DNA of 64,000 nucleotides, from contig CALSRX010000001.1 in NCBI GenBank assembly GCA_943788865.1, positions 62,001 to 126,000 on the forward strand. Direction: 5' to 3'. The DNA is from an uncultured Polaribacter sp. (GTDB taxonomy: Bacteria; Bacteroidota; Bacteroidia; Flavobacteriales; Flavobacteriaceae). The notes under the pieces were generated by a model. The model was given only the letters and a program-made list of their open reading frames with translations. It had not been told where the DNA came from and did not search any database. Below are positions 34,887 through 44,134 of this stretch, piece by piece. Position 1 is the stretch's first letter; each line of letters begins with the position of its first letter. Made by a program: the position numbers and the translations under genes.

Positions 34887-35474
34887 TTAGTTCACCAAAA
34901 TTATTTTATTTTTTTCTATTAGTTTTCTTAAATTAATCAATGCATACCGCATTCTACCTAACGCTGTATTGATACTTACTCCTGTGTTTTCTGATATTTC
35001 ATTGAAACTCATATCGTTATAAATACGCATTACCAACACTTCTTTTTGTTCTTCAGGCAATTCATTGATCAATTCTCTAACATCAGCATGAATTTGTTCT
35101 TTGATGATCTTTTTTTCTGCATTTAAGACATCATCACCTAATACAGAAAAAATATCAAACTCATCTGTATTTCTGAATTTTGGCATTCGATTCGATTTTC
35201 TAAAATGATCGATGATTAAATTATGAGAAATACGCACAACCCAAGGTAAAAACTTCCCTTCTTCGTTGTAATTTCCTTTCTTTAAAGTTCTAATGACTTT
35301 AATGAATGTGTCTTGAAAAATATCTTCGGTAATGTCTCGATCTTTAACTTTACTATAGATAAAACTAAATAAACGCTGTTGATGTCTCTTAATTAAAATT
35401 TCAAGAGACGTTTCATTACCATTAATGTAATCGCTAACTAATTTGCTGTCTGGGGTTAAATTATCACGCATCAT
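34887..35474 (-). CDS. RNA polymerase sigma-70 family factor (ECF-like)
   Basis: A 195-residue sigma factor with region 2 (FSFIYSKVKDRDITEDIFQD, and VRISHNLIIDHFRKSNRMP, about 30-95) and region 4 (ELPEEQKEVLVMRIYNDMSF, then ISENTGVSINTALGRMRYAL, about 130-185). No anti-sigma gene is adjacent. A perfect palindrome lies 12 bases upstream of its start. The regulon cannot be told from the window. Confidence 0.9.
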   Translation of the reverse strand: MMRDNLTPDSKLVSDYINGNETSLEILIKRHQQRLFSFIYSKVKDRDITEDIFQDTFIKVIRTLKKGNYNEEGKFLPWVVRISHNLIIDHFRKSNRMPKFRNTDEFDIFSVLGDDVLNAEKKIIKEQIHADVRELINELPEEQKEVLVMRIYNDMSFNEISENTGVSINTALGRMRYALINLRKLIEKNKIILVN

Positions 35475-35485
35475 AAATTACTTTT

Positions 35486-35505
35486 AGAAAGCAAGTTTGC
35501 TTTCT
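35486..35505. promoter_or_regulatory. Perfect 9-bp inverted repeat in the leader of the sigma-factor gene
   Basis: AGAAAGCAA-GT-TTGCTTTCT at 35486-35505 is perfectly symmetric. It could be an operator or an mRNA hairpin in the 5' leader, 12 bases from the start codon. Confidence 0.45.
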
Positions 35506-35691
35506 GGTTTCTATTGTTTATTAAATAGTTAAAGTAATTTTATTCTATACGCACGTGATTTTTTGTGGATTAATGATTCAAATATGATGATAATTTTTTA
35601 CAAATACAAATAAGTTGTTCTTTTTTTAAAAGAAATTTTTGTTTTTCTTCTCTTAAAAAATGGTATTTTTATCGCTTACTTTTTTTTAGAA

Positions 35692-38484
35692 ATGAAACGA
35701 GACCTCAGCAGCATAAATCCAAAAGAAAATATCATCATTAAAGGTGCAAGATTGCACAATTTAAAAAACATTGATGTTATTATTCCACGTAATAAATTGG
35801 TAGTTATTACTGGTTTATCTGGCTCTGGAAAATCATCTTTGGCTTTTGACACGCTGTATGCAGAAGGGCAACGACGCTATGTAGAAAGCTTATCTTCGTA
35901 TGCACGTCAGTTTTTAGGAAAATTGCACAAACCAAAAGTAGATTATATCAAAGGAATTGCACCTGCAATTGCTATTGAACAAAAAGTAAACTCTACAAAC
36001 CCAAGATCAACAGTTGGAACTTCTACAGAGATTTACGATTATATGAAGTTATTGTTTGCTAGAATTGGCAAAACCTACTCTCCTATTTCTAAAAACCAAG
36101 TAAAAAAAGATACCGTTGCAGATGTTATCAAACATGTAAAAACATACGAAATCGGTTCTAAGTTATTGTTACTTGCGCCTGTATATTTAGATAAAAAAAG
36201 AGATTTAAAAACCTTGTTAAATATTTTCTCTCAACAAGGGTATGCAAGAATTAAAATGAGTGATTCCGTTTTAAGAATCGAAGATTTTCCTTTTGATTCT
36301 TACAATAATGAAACTTTGCAGTTGGTGGTAGATCGTATTATTTTAAAAGAGGATGAAGATTTTTACAACCGTTTGGCTGATGCCATTCAGACAGCTTTTT
36401 TTGAAGGCAAAGGAACTTGTACAATTGAAAACTTAAACACTAATAAAACAGTTGAATTTTCTAATAAGTTTGAGTTAGACGGAATTTCATTTTTAGAACC
36501 CAATACGCATTTGTTTAGTTTTAACAATCCCTACGGAGCTTGTCCAACTTGTGAAGGATACGGAAATGTCATCGGAATTGATGAAGAATTGGTCATTCAA
36601 AATACAGGATTGTCTATTTATGAAGATGCTATTGTTCCGTTTAAATCAGATTCGTTTAGAAAATACAAAGATGATTTAATTACACATGCTTTTGAATTTG
36701 ATATTCCCATTCACAAACCTTGGTTTGAATTGACAGAAAAACAACAAGAATTGGTTTGGAACGGAACTAAGAAATTTAAAGGAATCAATCATTTCTTTGC
36801 TGCCTTAGAAGAAAAAAGTTATAAAATTCAGAATAGAGTCATGCTTTCTCGCTATAGAGGCAAAACAAAATGTACAGATTGTAATGGAAAACGCTTGCGT
36901 AAAGAAACCAATTATGTAAAAATTGATGACAAAACAATTTCTGACTTAGTAACCTTACCTATAGATGAATTGGCGGAGTTTTTTAGCAACATCAACTTAA
37001 CAAACAACGAATTAAAAATAGGAAAACGTTTACTGACAGAAATCAATAACCGACTACAGTTCTTATTAAATGTTGGCTTGAGCTATTTAACCTTAAACAG
37101 AACTTCAAACACACTCTCTGGAGGAGAAAGTCAGCGGATCAATTTAGCAACCTCTCTAGGAAGTAGTTTGGTGGGCTCCATGTATATTTTAGATGAACCT
37201 AGTATTGGTTTGCATCCAAAAGATACAGAACGTTTGATTGGCGTATTGCAAGATTTACGAGATTTAGGAAATACGGTTATTGTGGTTGAACATGATGAAG
37301 ATATCATTAAAATTGCAGATTACATTATTGATATTGGTCCAGAAGCAGGAACGTTTGGCGGACATGTTGTTGCTGAAGGAAATTTTAAGCAAATTTTAAA
37401 ATCCGATTCGTTAACAGCACAATATTTAACTGAAAAACTAAAAATTGAAGTCCCTACATCACGCAGAAAATCAACGAATTTTATCGAAGTAATTGGCGCA
37501 AGAGAACACAATCTAAAAAATATTGATGTTATTTTCCCACTAAACAACCTTACAGTGATTACTGGAGTCTCTGGTAGCGGAAAAAGTACGCTAGTGAAAA
37601 AGATTTTGTATCCTGCCATGCAAAAGAAATTATTCGGATACGGTGATAAACTAGGTCAGTTTACAGAAATAAAAGGTTCTTATAGCAATTTAAAACACAT
37701 TGAGTTTATCGATCAAAACCCTATAGGGCGTTCTTCTCGATCAAATCCTGTAACCTACATAAAAGCCTATGATGATATTCGGAATTTGTTTTCAAATCAG
37801 AAATTAGCAAAAATAAGAAATTACAAACCAAAGCATTTTTCTTTTAATTTAGAAGGTGGTCGCTGTGAGGTTTGTAAAGGTGATGGCGAAGTAACCATAG
37901 AAATGCAATTTATGGCTGATGTGCATTTACAATGCGAAAATTGTGATGGAAAACGCTTTAAAAAAGAAGTGCTCGAAATTACTTTTGACAACAAATCTAT
38001 TGACGATATTTTAACTTCTACCATAGATGATGCCATTGCATTTTTTGAAGACAACGAACAAACAAAGATTGTACAGAAATTAAAACCTTTGCAAGATGTT
38101 GGTTTAGGCTATGTACAATTAGGGCAATCTTCATCTACATTATCTGGTGGAGAAGCTCAGCGAATTAAATTGGCTTCGTTTTTAGGAAAAGGAAATACCA
38201 AAGACAAAGCCTTATTTATTTTTGATGAACCTACAACAGGTTTGCATTTTCATGACATCAAAAAATTATTAAAATCATTCAATGCGTTGATTGAAAGAGG
38301 ACATTCTATTATTGTTATTGAGCACAATATCGAATTGATAAAATGTGCCGATTACATCATAGATTTAGGTTTAGAAGGCGGAAAAAAGGGCGGAAATCTC
38401 TTATTTCAAGGTACACCAGAAGAATTAATTTTGAATAAAAAATCATACACATCTAAATATTTAAAAGAGAAATTAGTATTTTAG
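35692..38484 (+). CDS. uvrA: Excinuclease ABC subunit A
   Basis: A 930-residue damage-recognition ATPase of nucleotide-excision repair. Two ABC modules: Walker [20 protein letters not shown] near 42 and [13 protein letters not shown] near 625, signatures [13 protein letters not shown] and [13 protein letters not shown], Walker [14 protein letters not shown] and [13 protein letters not shown]. Zinc modules: [10 protein letters not shown] with CTDCNGKR, and CEVCKGDGE with CENCDGKR. Complete. Repeat family C follows the stop. Confidence 0.96.
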   Translation: MKRDLSSINPKENIIIKGARLHNLKNIDVIIPRNKLVVITGLSGSGKSSLAFDTLYAEGQRRYVESLSSYARQFLGKLHKPKVDYIKGIAPAIAIEQKVNSTNPRSTVGTSTEIYDYMKLLFARIGKTYSPISKNQVKKDTVADVIKHVKTYEIGSKLLLLAPVYLDKKRDLKTLLNIFSQQGYARIKMSDSVLRIEDFPFDSYNNETLQLVVDRIILKEDEDFYNRLADAIQTAFFEGKGTCTIENLNTNKTVEFSNKFELDGISFLEPNTHLFSFNNPYGACPTCEGYGNVIGIDEELVIQNTGLSIYEDAIVPFKSDSFRKYKDDLITHAFEFDIPIHKPWFELTEKQQELVWNGTKKFKGINHFFAALEEKSYKIQNRVMLSRYRGKTKCTDCNGKRLRKETNYVKIDDKTISDLVTLPIDELAEFFSNINLTNNELKIGKRLLTEINNRLQFLLNVGLSYLTLNRTSNTLSGGESQRINLATSLGSSLVGSMYILDEPSIGLHPKDTERLIGVLQDLRDLGNTVIVVEHDEDIIKIADYIIDIGPEAGTFGGHVVAEGNFKQILKSDSLTAQYLTEKLKIEVPTSRRKSTNFIEVIGAREHNLKNIDVIFPLNNLTVITGVSGSGKSTLVKKILYPAMQKKLFGYGDKLGQFTEIKGSYSNLKHIEFIDQNPIGRSSRSNPVTYIKAYDDIRNLFSNQKLAKIRNYKPKHFSFNLEGGRCEVCKGDGEVTIEMQFMADVHLQCENCDGKRFKKEVLEITFDNKSIDDILTSTIDDAIAFFEDNEQTKIVQKLKPLQDVGLGYVQLGQSSSTLSGGEAQRIKLASFLGKGNTKDKALFIFDEPTTGLHFHDIKKLLKSFNALIERGHSIIVIEHNIELIKCADYIIDLGLEGGKKGGNLLFQGTPEELILNKKSYTSKYLKEKLVF

Positions 38485-38485
38485 A

Positions 38486-38544
38486 TGTCTCCTCGAGCGC
38501 AGTCAAGAGGTTCTTATTCGTTCTCGACTCCGCTCGAACTGACA
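38486..38544. repeat. Repeat family C, full palindrome
   Basis: Left arm TGTCTCCTCGAGCGCAGTCA, right arm TCGACTCCGCTCGAACTGAC. The arms are inverse copies with several changes; GAGCGCAGTC is the shared core. Confidence 0.75.
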
Positions 38545-38560
38545 TTAAGTTTTTAAAAAA

Positions 38561-39658
38561 GTGATACTCAACTTAACAGACAAACAAAAAGTAAATGCAG
38601 TTAGAATTATTGCAATTTTATCTACGTTGTCTATGATGTTGTACGCACCAGAACTGTGGATTACAGAAAAAGACTTTCCAGTAATTCCTTTATTTGACTG
38701 GATTCCAATTCCCACTTCTCCATTTGATACCATTTTTGCCGGACTCTTTTTTATGAGTCAGGTTGTCTATATTTTTAAACCAAAACGCTTGTTAGGCTGG
38801 TTTGTATTATTGCTCTAAAGCTACTTAGCTTTTGTAGATCAAAATAGATTACAGCCATATTTTTATCAAAGTTTCTTAACCATTTTAGCCATTGTTGTTT
38901 ATCCCAAAAATGCGGAAGCTAAAAAAGTGTTGTTTACACTTATATTGATATTTATTGCTACCTATTTCTGGAGCGGAATTCATAAGTTAAACGAAATCTT
39001 CTACGAACAATGGATGCACGCTTTGGTAAAACATTTTAGTTTTATTCCAGAAAGTATCTTGTTAGCTTTTACCTACGCCGTTCCATGGTTAGAAGCAATT
39101 CTAGGAATTCTCATTTTATCAAACAAAACAAGGAGATTAGGAGTATACGGAATTGTACTGATGCATTCAATCATTATTGTTATGTTGTTGTATTTAGGTT
39201 ATGGTTTTAATGTAATTCCTTGGAACCTACAAAACATTTTAAGTGTATTGATTATCTTTTGGACACTCAAAACAAGTTCTTTTACTGAAGTTTTTACAGA
39301 CTCAAAGTCTTACCAAAAAGGGTTGATTTTTATTTTCACCTTCATCTTACCTTTAAGCAATTTATTTGGTGGCTGGGATCATCTATTATCCTTTAGTTTT
39401 TTTACATCAAAATTAGATTATTATTACATTCAGATTGATGCTTCTTTAAAAGACAAACTCCCAGAGAATGTACAGAAGTACTACAGAACAAATGAATACA
39501 TGACCGTTCTTTACTTGAATGAGTGGGCAGGAGATGTTAATAAGGTACTCCTCTATCCACAACCTAGAGTTGCAAAAAAAGTGGAGCAATACCTGTTGTC
39601 TTTTACTGATAATACTACAATTAAAAATCCTACAAAATTGGTAGTTTATAATAAATAA
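38561..39658 (+). pseudogene. Polytopic membrane protein (DoxX/HTTM-like), interrupted by one in-frame TAA
   Basis: A 366-codon frame with a single TAA at 38816-38818 (codon 86), the frame being the same on both sides. It starts with GTG (MILNLTDKQKVNAVRII). At least eight hydrophobic helices follow, with the motif TYFWSGIHKLNEIFYEQW and AVPWLEAILGILILSNKTRR, reminiscent of DoxX/HTTM proteins; the C-terminus is soluble (YYYIQIDASLKDKLPENV). Function unknown. The stop follows VLLL and the next residues SYLAFVDQNRLQPYFYQSF clearly belong to the same protein. Confidence 0.7.
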
Positions 39659-39764
39659 CACGAATTCTAATTACATTCCTACGAATTCTAAAACGCACCA
39701 AATTTAACTGCTTTCTGATACTAGATTTGAGTAATCTTAATTATTAATCTAAAACCTACGTATC

Positions 39765-40838
39765 ATGAAAAAAATCGTAAACACAAAAGTAATCGCAATC
39801 GTTTTACTTGCTGTAAGCATATCTTTTACAGGCTGTAATCGAAAAAAGAAACTAACTGCAATAAATACTCCAACAGTACTTGCAGAAGAAGTGAAAGAAG
39901 TACCTGTATACAGAGAATCTATTGTTTTTATAACGGGTGTAGATTCTGAACACTCAAATTATTATACAAGTGCCAAAATGTATTTTGAAGAAAAACAGTT
40001 TGAAGTGGTAACAGAAGCATTCTCACTACAAGAAATCATTGCTTGGCTAAACAACAATTATGATGACAGATTATATTCTAACATTCATATTGTAAGCGAA
40101 AATAATCCTTGGAAAGGAATGCAACTAGAAACAACTATAAACGGGGGAATTGTAAATGAAAGAACACTAAGAAACACATTAATTAATGACGAGCTTCCAA
40201 AACTAGAAAAAGGAATTACAGAAGAAACAAATGTAGTTTTTCATGCGCCAGCTTTGGCTAATCAGGTAAATTTAATGCAAGGACTTAAAAATGTTTTTAG
40301 CACGAATAAACAACCGAATATTGTGGCAACTCCCTATTATACTGTTTTTGGTGGTGAGTTTTCTAAATACCACTTAGAAAAACCATACTACGGATTTTAC
40401 CCAACAGCACATTCTCCTGGAAAAGTAGACCTTTCAAAAGAGTTTGCTAAGAAATATCCAAATGAAGATATTGACTGGCTTGAAACTTTATACAATGAAA
40501 GTGAGCGTTATGTTGGCGAAGCTTATACTACAAAGTTTAACTTTCCAATAAAAATGGAAGTTGATTTTACAGATTCTGACAATGTAATGCCAACCTTTAC
40601 TTCTCAAGAAGCAATAATGGATTTCATTGAAGCTGATGAAACACTTTTAAATGAATTTAAAAGTTATCAAATTCCGATTGAAAAATTTAGATGGAAAACA
40701 GCTGTAAAAGACAACAAGTTAATTGTAAGCGGAATTACAACAGTAGTATGTGTTTTAAAGCCGCTTATTAAACCTTACGGAGATTTACAACATGTAGAGC
40801 CAGAAATTGACAATCTACGGTTGTATACAATAAATTAA
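39765..40838 (+). CDS. Lipoprotein of unknown function
   Basis: 357 residues with a lipoprotein signal (AVSISFTGC, lipid Cys at 24). The mature part has an alternating alpha/beta region: ESIVFITGVDSEHSNYYTSA, FEVVTEAFSLQEIIAWLNNN, SNIHIVSENNPWKGMQLETT, VVFHAPALANQVNLMQGLKN. This looks like a three-layer fold, like caspase-hemoglobinase or Rossmann-type proteins, with a possible His-Cys-free active region; I do not recognise it. The C-terminal 100 residues mention WKTAVKDNKLIVSGITTVVC. Gap before it (39659-39764) has nothing I can identify. Followed by a strong bidirectional terminator. Confidence 0.72.
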   Translation: MKKIVNTKVIAIVLLAVSISFTGCNRKKKLTAINTPTVLAEEVKEVPVYRESIVFITGVDSEHSNYYTSAKMYFEEKQFEVVTEAFSLQEIIAWLNNNYDDRLYSNIHIVSENNPWKGMQLETTINGGIVNERTLRNTLINDELPKLEKGITEETNVVFHAPALANQVNLMQGLKNVFSTNKQPNIVATPYYTVFGGEFSKYHLEKPYYGFYPTAHSPGKVDLSKEFAKKYPNEDIDWLETLYNESERYVGEAYTTKFNFPIKMEVDFTDSDNVMPTFTSQEAIMDFIEADETLLNEFKSYQIPIEKFRWKTAVKDNKLIVSGITTVVCVLKPLIKPYGDLQHVEPEIDNLRLYTIN

Positions 40839-40840
40839 TA

Positions 40841-40871
40841 AAAAAGGCTGTTCAAATTGAACAGCCTTTTT
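40841..40871. terminator. Bidirectional terminator
   Basis: AAAAAGGCTGTTCAA and TTGAACAGCCTTTTT pair perfectly (15 bp) around one base; both flanks have T runs on the exiting strand. Serves the lipoprotein and the S41 protease. Confidence 0.9.
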
Positions 40872-40887
40872 ATTTTTTAGAATCTTA

Positions 40888-43800
40888 TTACTTTAATTTC
40901 TTCAAAATAATATCTATTGCTTTATCCAATTGCGGGGTTTTATTTTCTAACCTGTCTTTAAAATTTTTACCAACATATACATCTGGAGAAACTCCATTGA
41001 TTTCTAAATCTTTTCCATCTAATGTATAACAACCCCAAACTGGTAATCTATAACTAGAACCATCAACCAAAGAACCACTAGTGGTAAAAATAATCCATCT
41101 ATAGGTTTCTGTTCCAACTATGGTTCCCAAACCTAACTCTTTAAATCCGGCAGCTGTCATTTCTGCATCCGACAACGATTGTTCGTTAATTAACAATACA
41201 ATTGGTTTATTTCCGTAACTAAAATTAGATTGACTTGTTAGTTTTCCTTCTCTATATTTCCAATTTAAATATTGTTTTTGTCTTAAGAAATTTAAAACAG
41301 CATCGTGTACATTTCCACCTGTATTAAACCTTAAATCTAAAATTAAACCTTCTTTATAGGCCTCATCACTAACTAAATCATGGTAAAATTTTGTCAATTC
41401 GCCACCAGTCATATTTTTCATGTGCACATAGGCAATCTTGTTATTCGATTTTTTATCGACATAAGATTGATTGTCGTCTTGCCATTCATCATAAAATAAA
41501 GTACTAATTGCTCTGTAACTTGTTGGATGAATATTTACATCAAACTCGTTACCATTTCTAACAAACGTTAAGCTTATTTCTGAGGCAAATTTAGGGTTTG
41601 TAAAATACTGCTCTCTGTTTGATTTTGGATCTACTTTTTTACCATTTACAGCTGTCAATACATCTCCTTTTCTAAGGTTTTTACCTTTAACATCGGTTGG
41701 ACTTTCTGAAACAATTCTTTCAACTGTAAATGGATTCTCATTATCAAACAAAATTCCTGTTGCTAGTGTCTGCGTTCCGTAATACACTTGTTCTTCTTTG
41801 CCAAACGAATTAAAACCAAAATGAGATGTGTTTAATTCTCCTAACATGTCATTAAAAATCAATCTTAAATTTGCTCTGCTTGAAACATTCGGTAAAAATT
41901 TAGCGTACGAATCTCTTAGTTGTTGCCAATTCTGACCATGAAAATTTTCGTCATAAAAACTCTGCTCCATTCCTGCCCAAGCTTCATAATACATTTGCTC
42001 AAACTCATCTGATAATGACTTATTAAAACTGTGACTTATAGCAATTGGTTTTAATTTATTGGTTCCTAAATTAATAGTACTTATTGTTCCTCTAGACAAC
42101 ACATAATGTTTCTTACCAGCACTTACTAACTGATATCCAAAAGAAGGTGAATCGCTTAGTTTTACTGTTTTGTTATTCTCAAAAGGTTCTATGGTTGTTT
42201 TCCATAATTTATTTCTCCCTTGATCGTGGTTTGATAAATATAACACATGTGTTTTTAAACCCTCTTTTATAATTGAAACATCACGCTGACCACCAAACCT
42301 TGGGCTTATTGTAGTTAACCTATCCATCAACCCTTTTTCATTTATTGTAATGGGTTCAATTTCTTCTTTTTTATCTTTCTTGTCTTTACTTGTTTCAACA
42401 AACAAATCATTTACTTTATCAATTGAAAATGGTTTTTCGTACTTATCTAAAGCCATTTGATATACTTTTGAAGCACCATTACCACCGCTTGGAAAGCTTG
42501 GAGCTGTTCTTTCTGATGAAAAATAAATATACTTCCCGTCTGGAGACCAATGTGGGTCTGATTCAGATACCTTCGTTTTTGTTAAGTTAATGGCTTTTTT
42601 TGTAGCAATGTTATATACAAAAATGTCTTCTTCAAAATCTCTACGCGCACTATAAAGAATGTGCTTTCCATCTGGAGAGAAATATGGGTTCGAATTATAA
42701 AATGCCCAAAATTCATCTTTTACAATAGCTTCAGTTTTATAAGTGTTTAAGTCTATAATATACAATCCATTTCTTCCGCTTAAATAAACCCCTTTAGTTC
42801 TATCTTCATTTAATGTAAGTTGCCTATTGTTTTCTGTTGATTTTGTCAATTGCCTTGTTTTAAAAGCATTATTTGCACTTGTAACAAACCAGTTATAATA
42901 TCCATTTACAGATCTAGAAAACAATAACGAACTATTGTCTTTTAACCACTTTACTTCTTTTACTGCTTCTTTAGGATTTGTTTCAATTTCTTTTACAAAT
43001 TTTCCTGCAACATCAGAAACAAACAATTTTCCTCTCGAAACAAAAGCCATTTTCTTTCCGTCTTCTGATACATCAAAAAAAGTAACATTCCCTTTAACAT
43101 CAAATGATTGTTCTTGTTGTGTTGTTGAGTTATTATTGATGTCAATTTTTAACTTCTTTGAAGATTTTTTAGCTACATCATACACATACAATTGATAATC
43201 TTTTCTAAAAACTATTTTTTCACCATTTGCACTAACTTTTGGCCACATGATAGAAGTAGAAAAATTGGTCAGCCTTTTTTTTGTGCCATTTTCTAACTTG
43301 TATAAATTATACTCTCCTTTGTATTCATCTGACTGAAAATAAACATTCCCGTTTTTATCAATGGTTGCAGCAAAATCTTTACCTCTATACGTTGTATGCT
43401 GTGTATACTTCTTGGTTTTTTCATTATACGATTTAATATCAGGATTGTAATCTCCTTTGTATCTTTTTCTATGAGCAAATCTTGAACTTTCCCAAGATTC
43501 ATTAAAATAAACATCTCCCGTTTTTGGATGCTCAACTACATTATGAACCGTATTAAAATAATGTTCAAAAGTTCTTTTTGGTGTGCTACCGTTGATATCT
43601 ACAGTATAATTAGACATAGAATTATACCTGCTAGAGGTAAAGTTTATAGTCTTACTATCCCAATTCCAAGAAGAAACAGCGTCATTTGCTTGATGAAAAG
43701 TTAATTGTTGAATTTTACCTCCATTCAATGGCATAATATATACATCATTATTTCCATATTGATTACTGGTAAAAGCCAACCATTTTCCGTCTGGAGAAAC

Positions 43801-44010
43801 ACTTGGATCGGTTTCTACACCTTGCATAGCGGTTAAACGAAATGCTTCTCCACCGTTTGAAGAAACTTTCCATAGATCGCCTTCATAACTAAAAATAACA
43901 TTGGATGCATCTGGAGTTAATGTTGGCTTCAAGGTAAAATGTACATTACCATTTTGTGAATATATCGCTACAGAAAAAAGCAATAAAAATGAACTTATTA
44001 AAGTTTTCAT
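40888..44010 (-). CDS. S41-family tricorn-like protease, secreted
   Basis: 1040 residues with a signal peptide (FLLLFSVAIYSQ). Domains: N-terminal beta-propeller (about 25-320, WD-like repeats with VETDPSVSPDGKWLAFTSNQ), second propeller (about 330-560), a core with C1 (DEFEQMYYEAWAGMEQSFYD), PDZ (about 745-830: GILFDNENPFTVERIVSESP, LRKGDVLTAVNGKKVD) and the C-terminal protease (about 850-1030) with nucleophile Ser in LINEQSLSDAEMTAAGFKEL and GTIVGTETYRW. Tricorn proteases break peptides into small pieces. Divergent from the sensor kinase. Confidence 0.92.
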   Translation of the reverse strand: MKTLISSFLLLFSVAIYSQNGNVHFTLKPTLTPDASNVIFSYEGDLWKVSSNGGEAFRLTAMQGVETDPSVSPDGKWLAFTSNQYGNNDVYIMPLNGGKIQQLTFHQANDAVSSWNWDSKTINFTSSRYNSMSNYTVDINGSTPKRTFEHYFNTVHNVVEHPKTGDVYFNESWESSRFAHRKRYKGDYNPDIKSYNEKTKKYTQHTTYRGKDFAATIDKNGNVYFQSDEYKGEYNLYKLENGTKKRLTNFSTSIMWPKVSANGEKIVFRKDYQLYVYDVAKKSSKKLKIDINNNSTTQQEQSFDVKGNVTFFDVSEDGKKMAFVSRGKLFVSDVAGKFVKEIETNPKEAVKEVKWLKDNSSLLFSRSVNGYYNWFVTSANNAFKTRQLTKSTENNRQLTLNEDRTKGVYLSGRNGLYIIDLNTYKTEAIVKDEFWAFYNSNPYFSPDGKHILYSARRDFEEDIFVYNIATKKAINLTKTKVSESDPHWSPDGKYIYFSSERTAPSFPSGGNGASKVYQMALDKYEKPFSIDKVNDLFVETSKDKKDKKEEIEPITINEKGLMDRLTTISPRFGGQRDVSIIKEGLKTHVLYLSNHDQGRNKLWKTTIEPFENNKTVKLSDSPSFGYQLVSAGKKHYVLSRGTISTINLGTNKLKPIAISHSFNKSLSDEFEQMYYEAWAGMEQSFYDENFHGQNWQQLRDSYAKFLPNVSSRANLRLIFNDMLGELNTSHFGFNSFGKEEQVYYGTQTLATGILFDNENPFTVERIVSESPTDVKGKNLRKGDVLTAVNGKKVDPKSNREQYFTNPKFASEISLTFVRNGNEFDVNIHPTSYRAISTLFYDEWQDDNQSYVDKKSNNKIAYVHMKNMTGGELTKFYHDLVSDEAYKEGLILDLRFNTGGNVHDAVLNFLRQKQYLNWKYREGKLTSQSNFSYGNKPIVLLINEQSLSDAEMTAAGFKELGLGTIVGTETYRWIIFTTSGSLVDGSSYRLPVWGCYTLDGKDLEINGVSPDVYVGKNFKDRLENKTPQLDKAIDIILKKLK

Positions 44011-44134
44011 AATTCTAAAGTTTAGTTTAAAAACGTGAATTTACTAAATTATAAATAGTATCTTTCTTCTAGAAATGTTAAAATAATAGTATGGCACAAT
44101 AAATGTTATTTTTAAGGTGTTCAAGTAGTATATA

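Noticed and set aside
11053..38818. TAA read as a sense codon
   Set aside because: Dozens of intact genes in the window end at TAA; only two frames have it inside.
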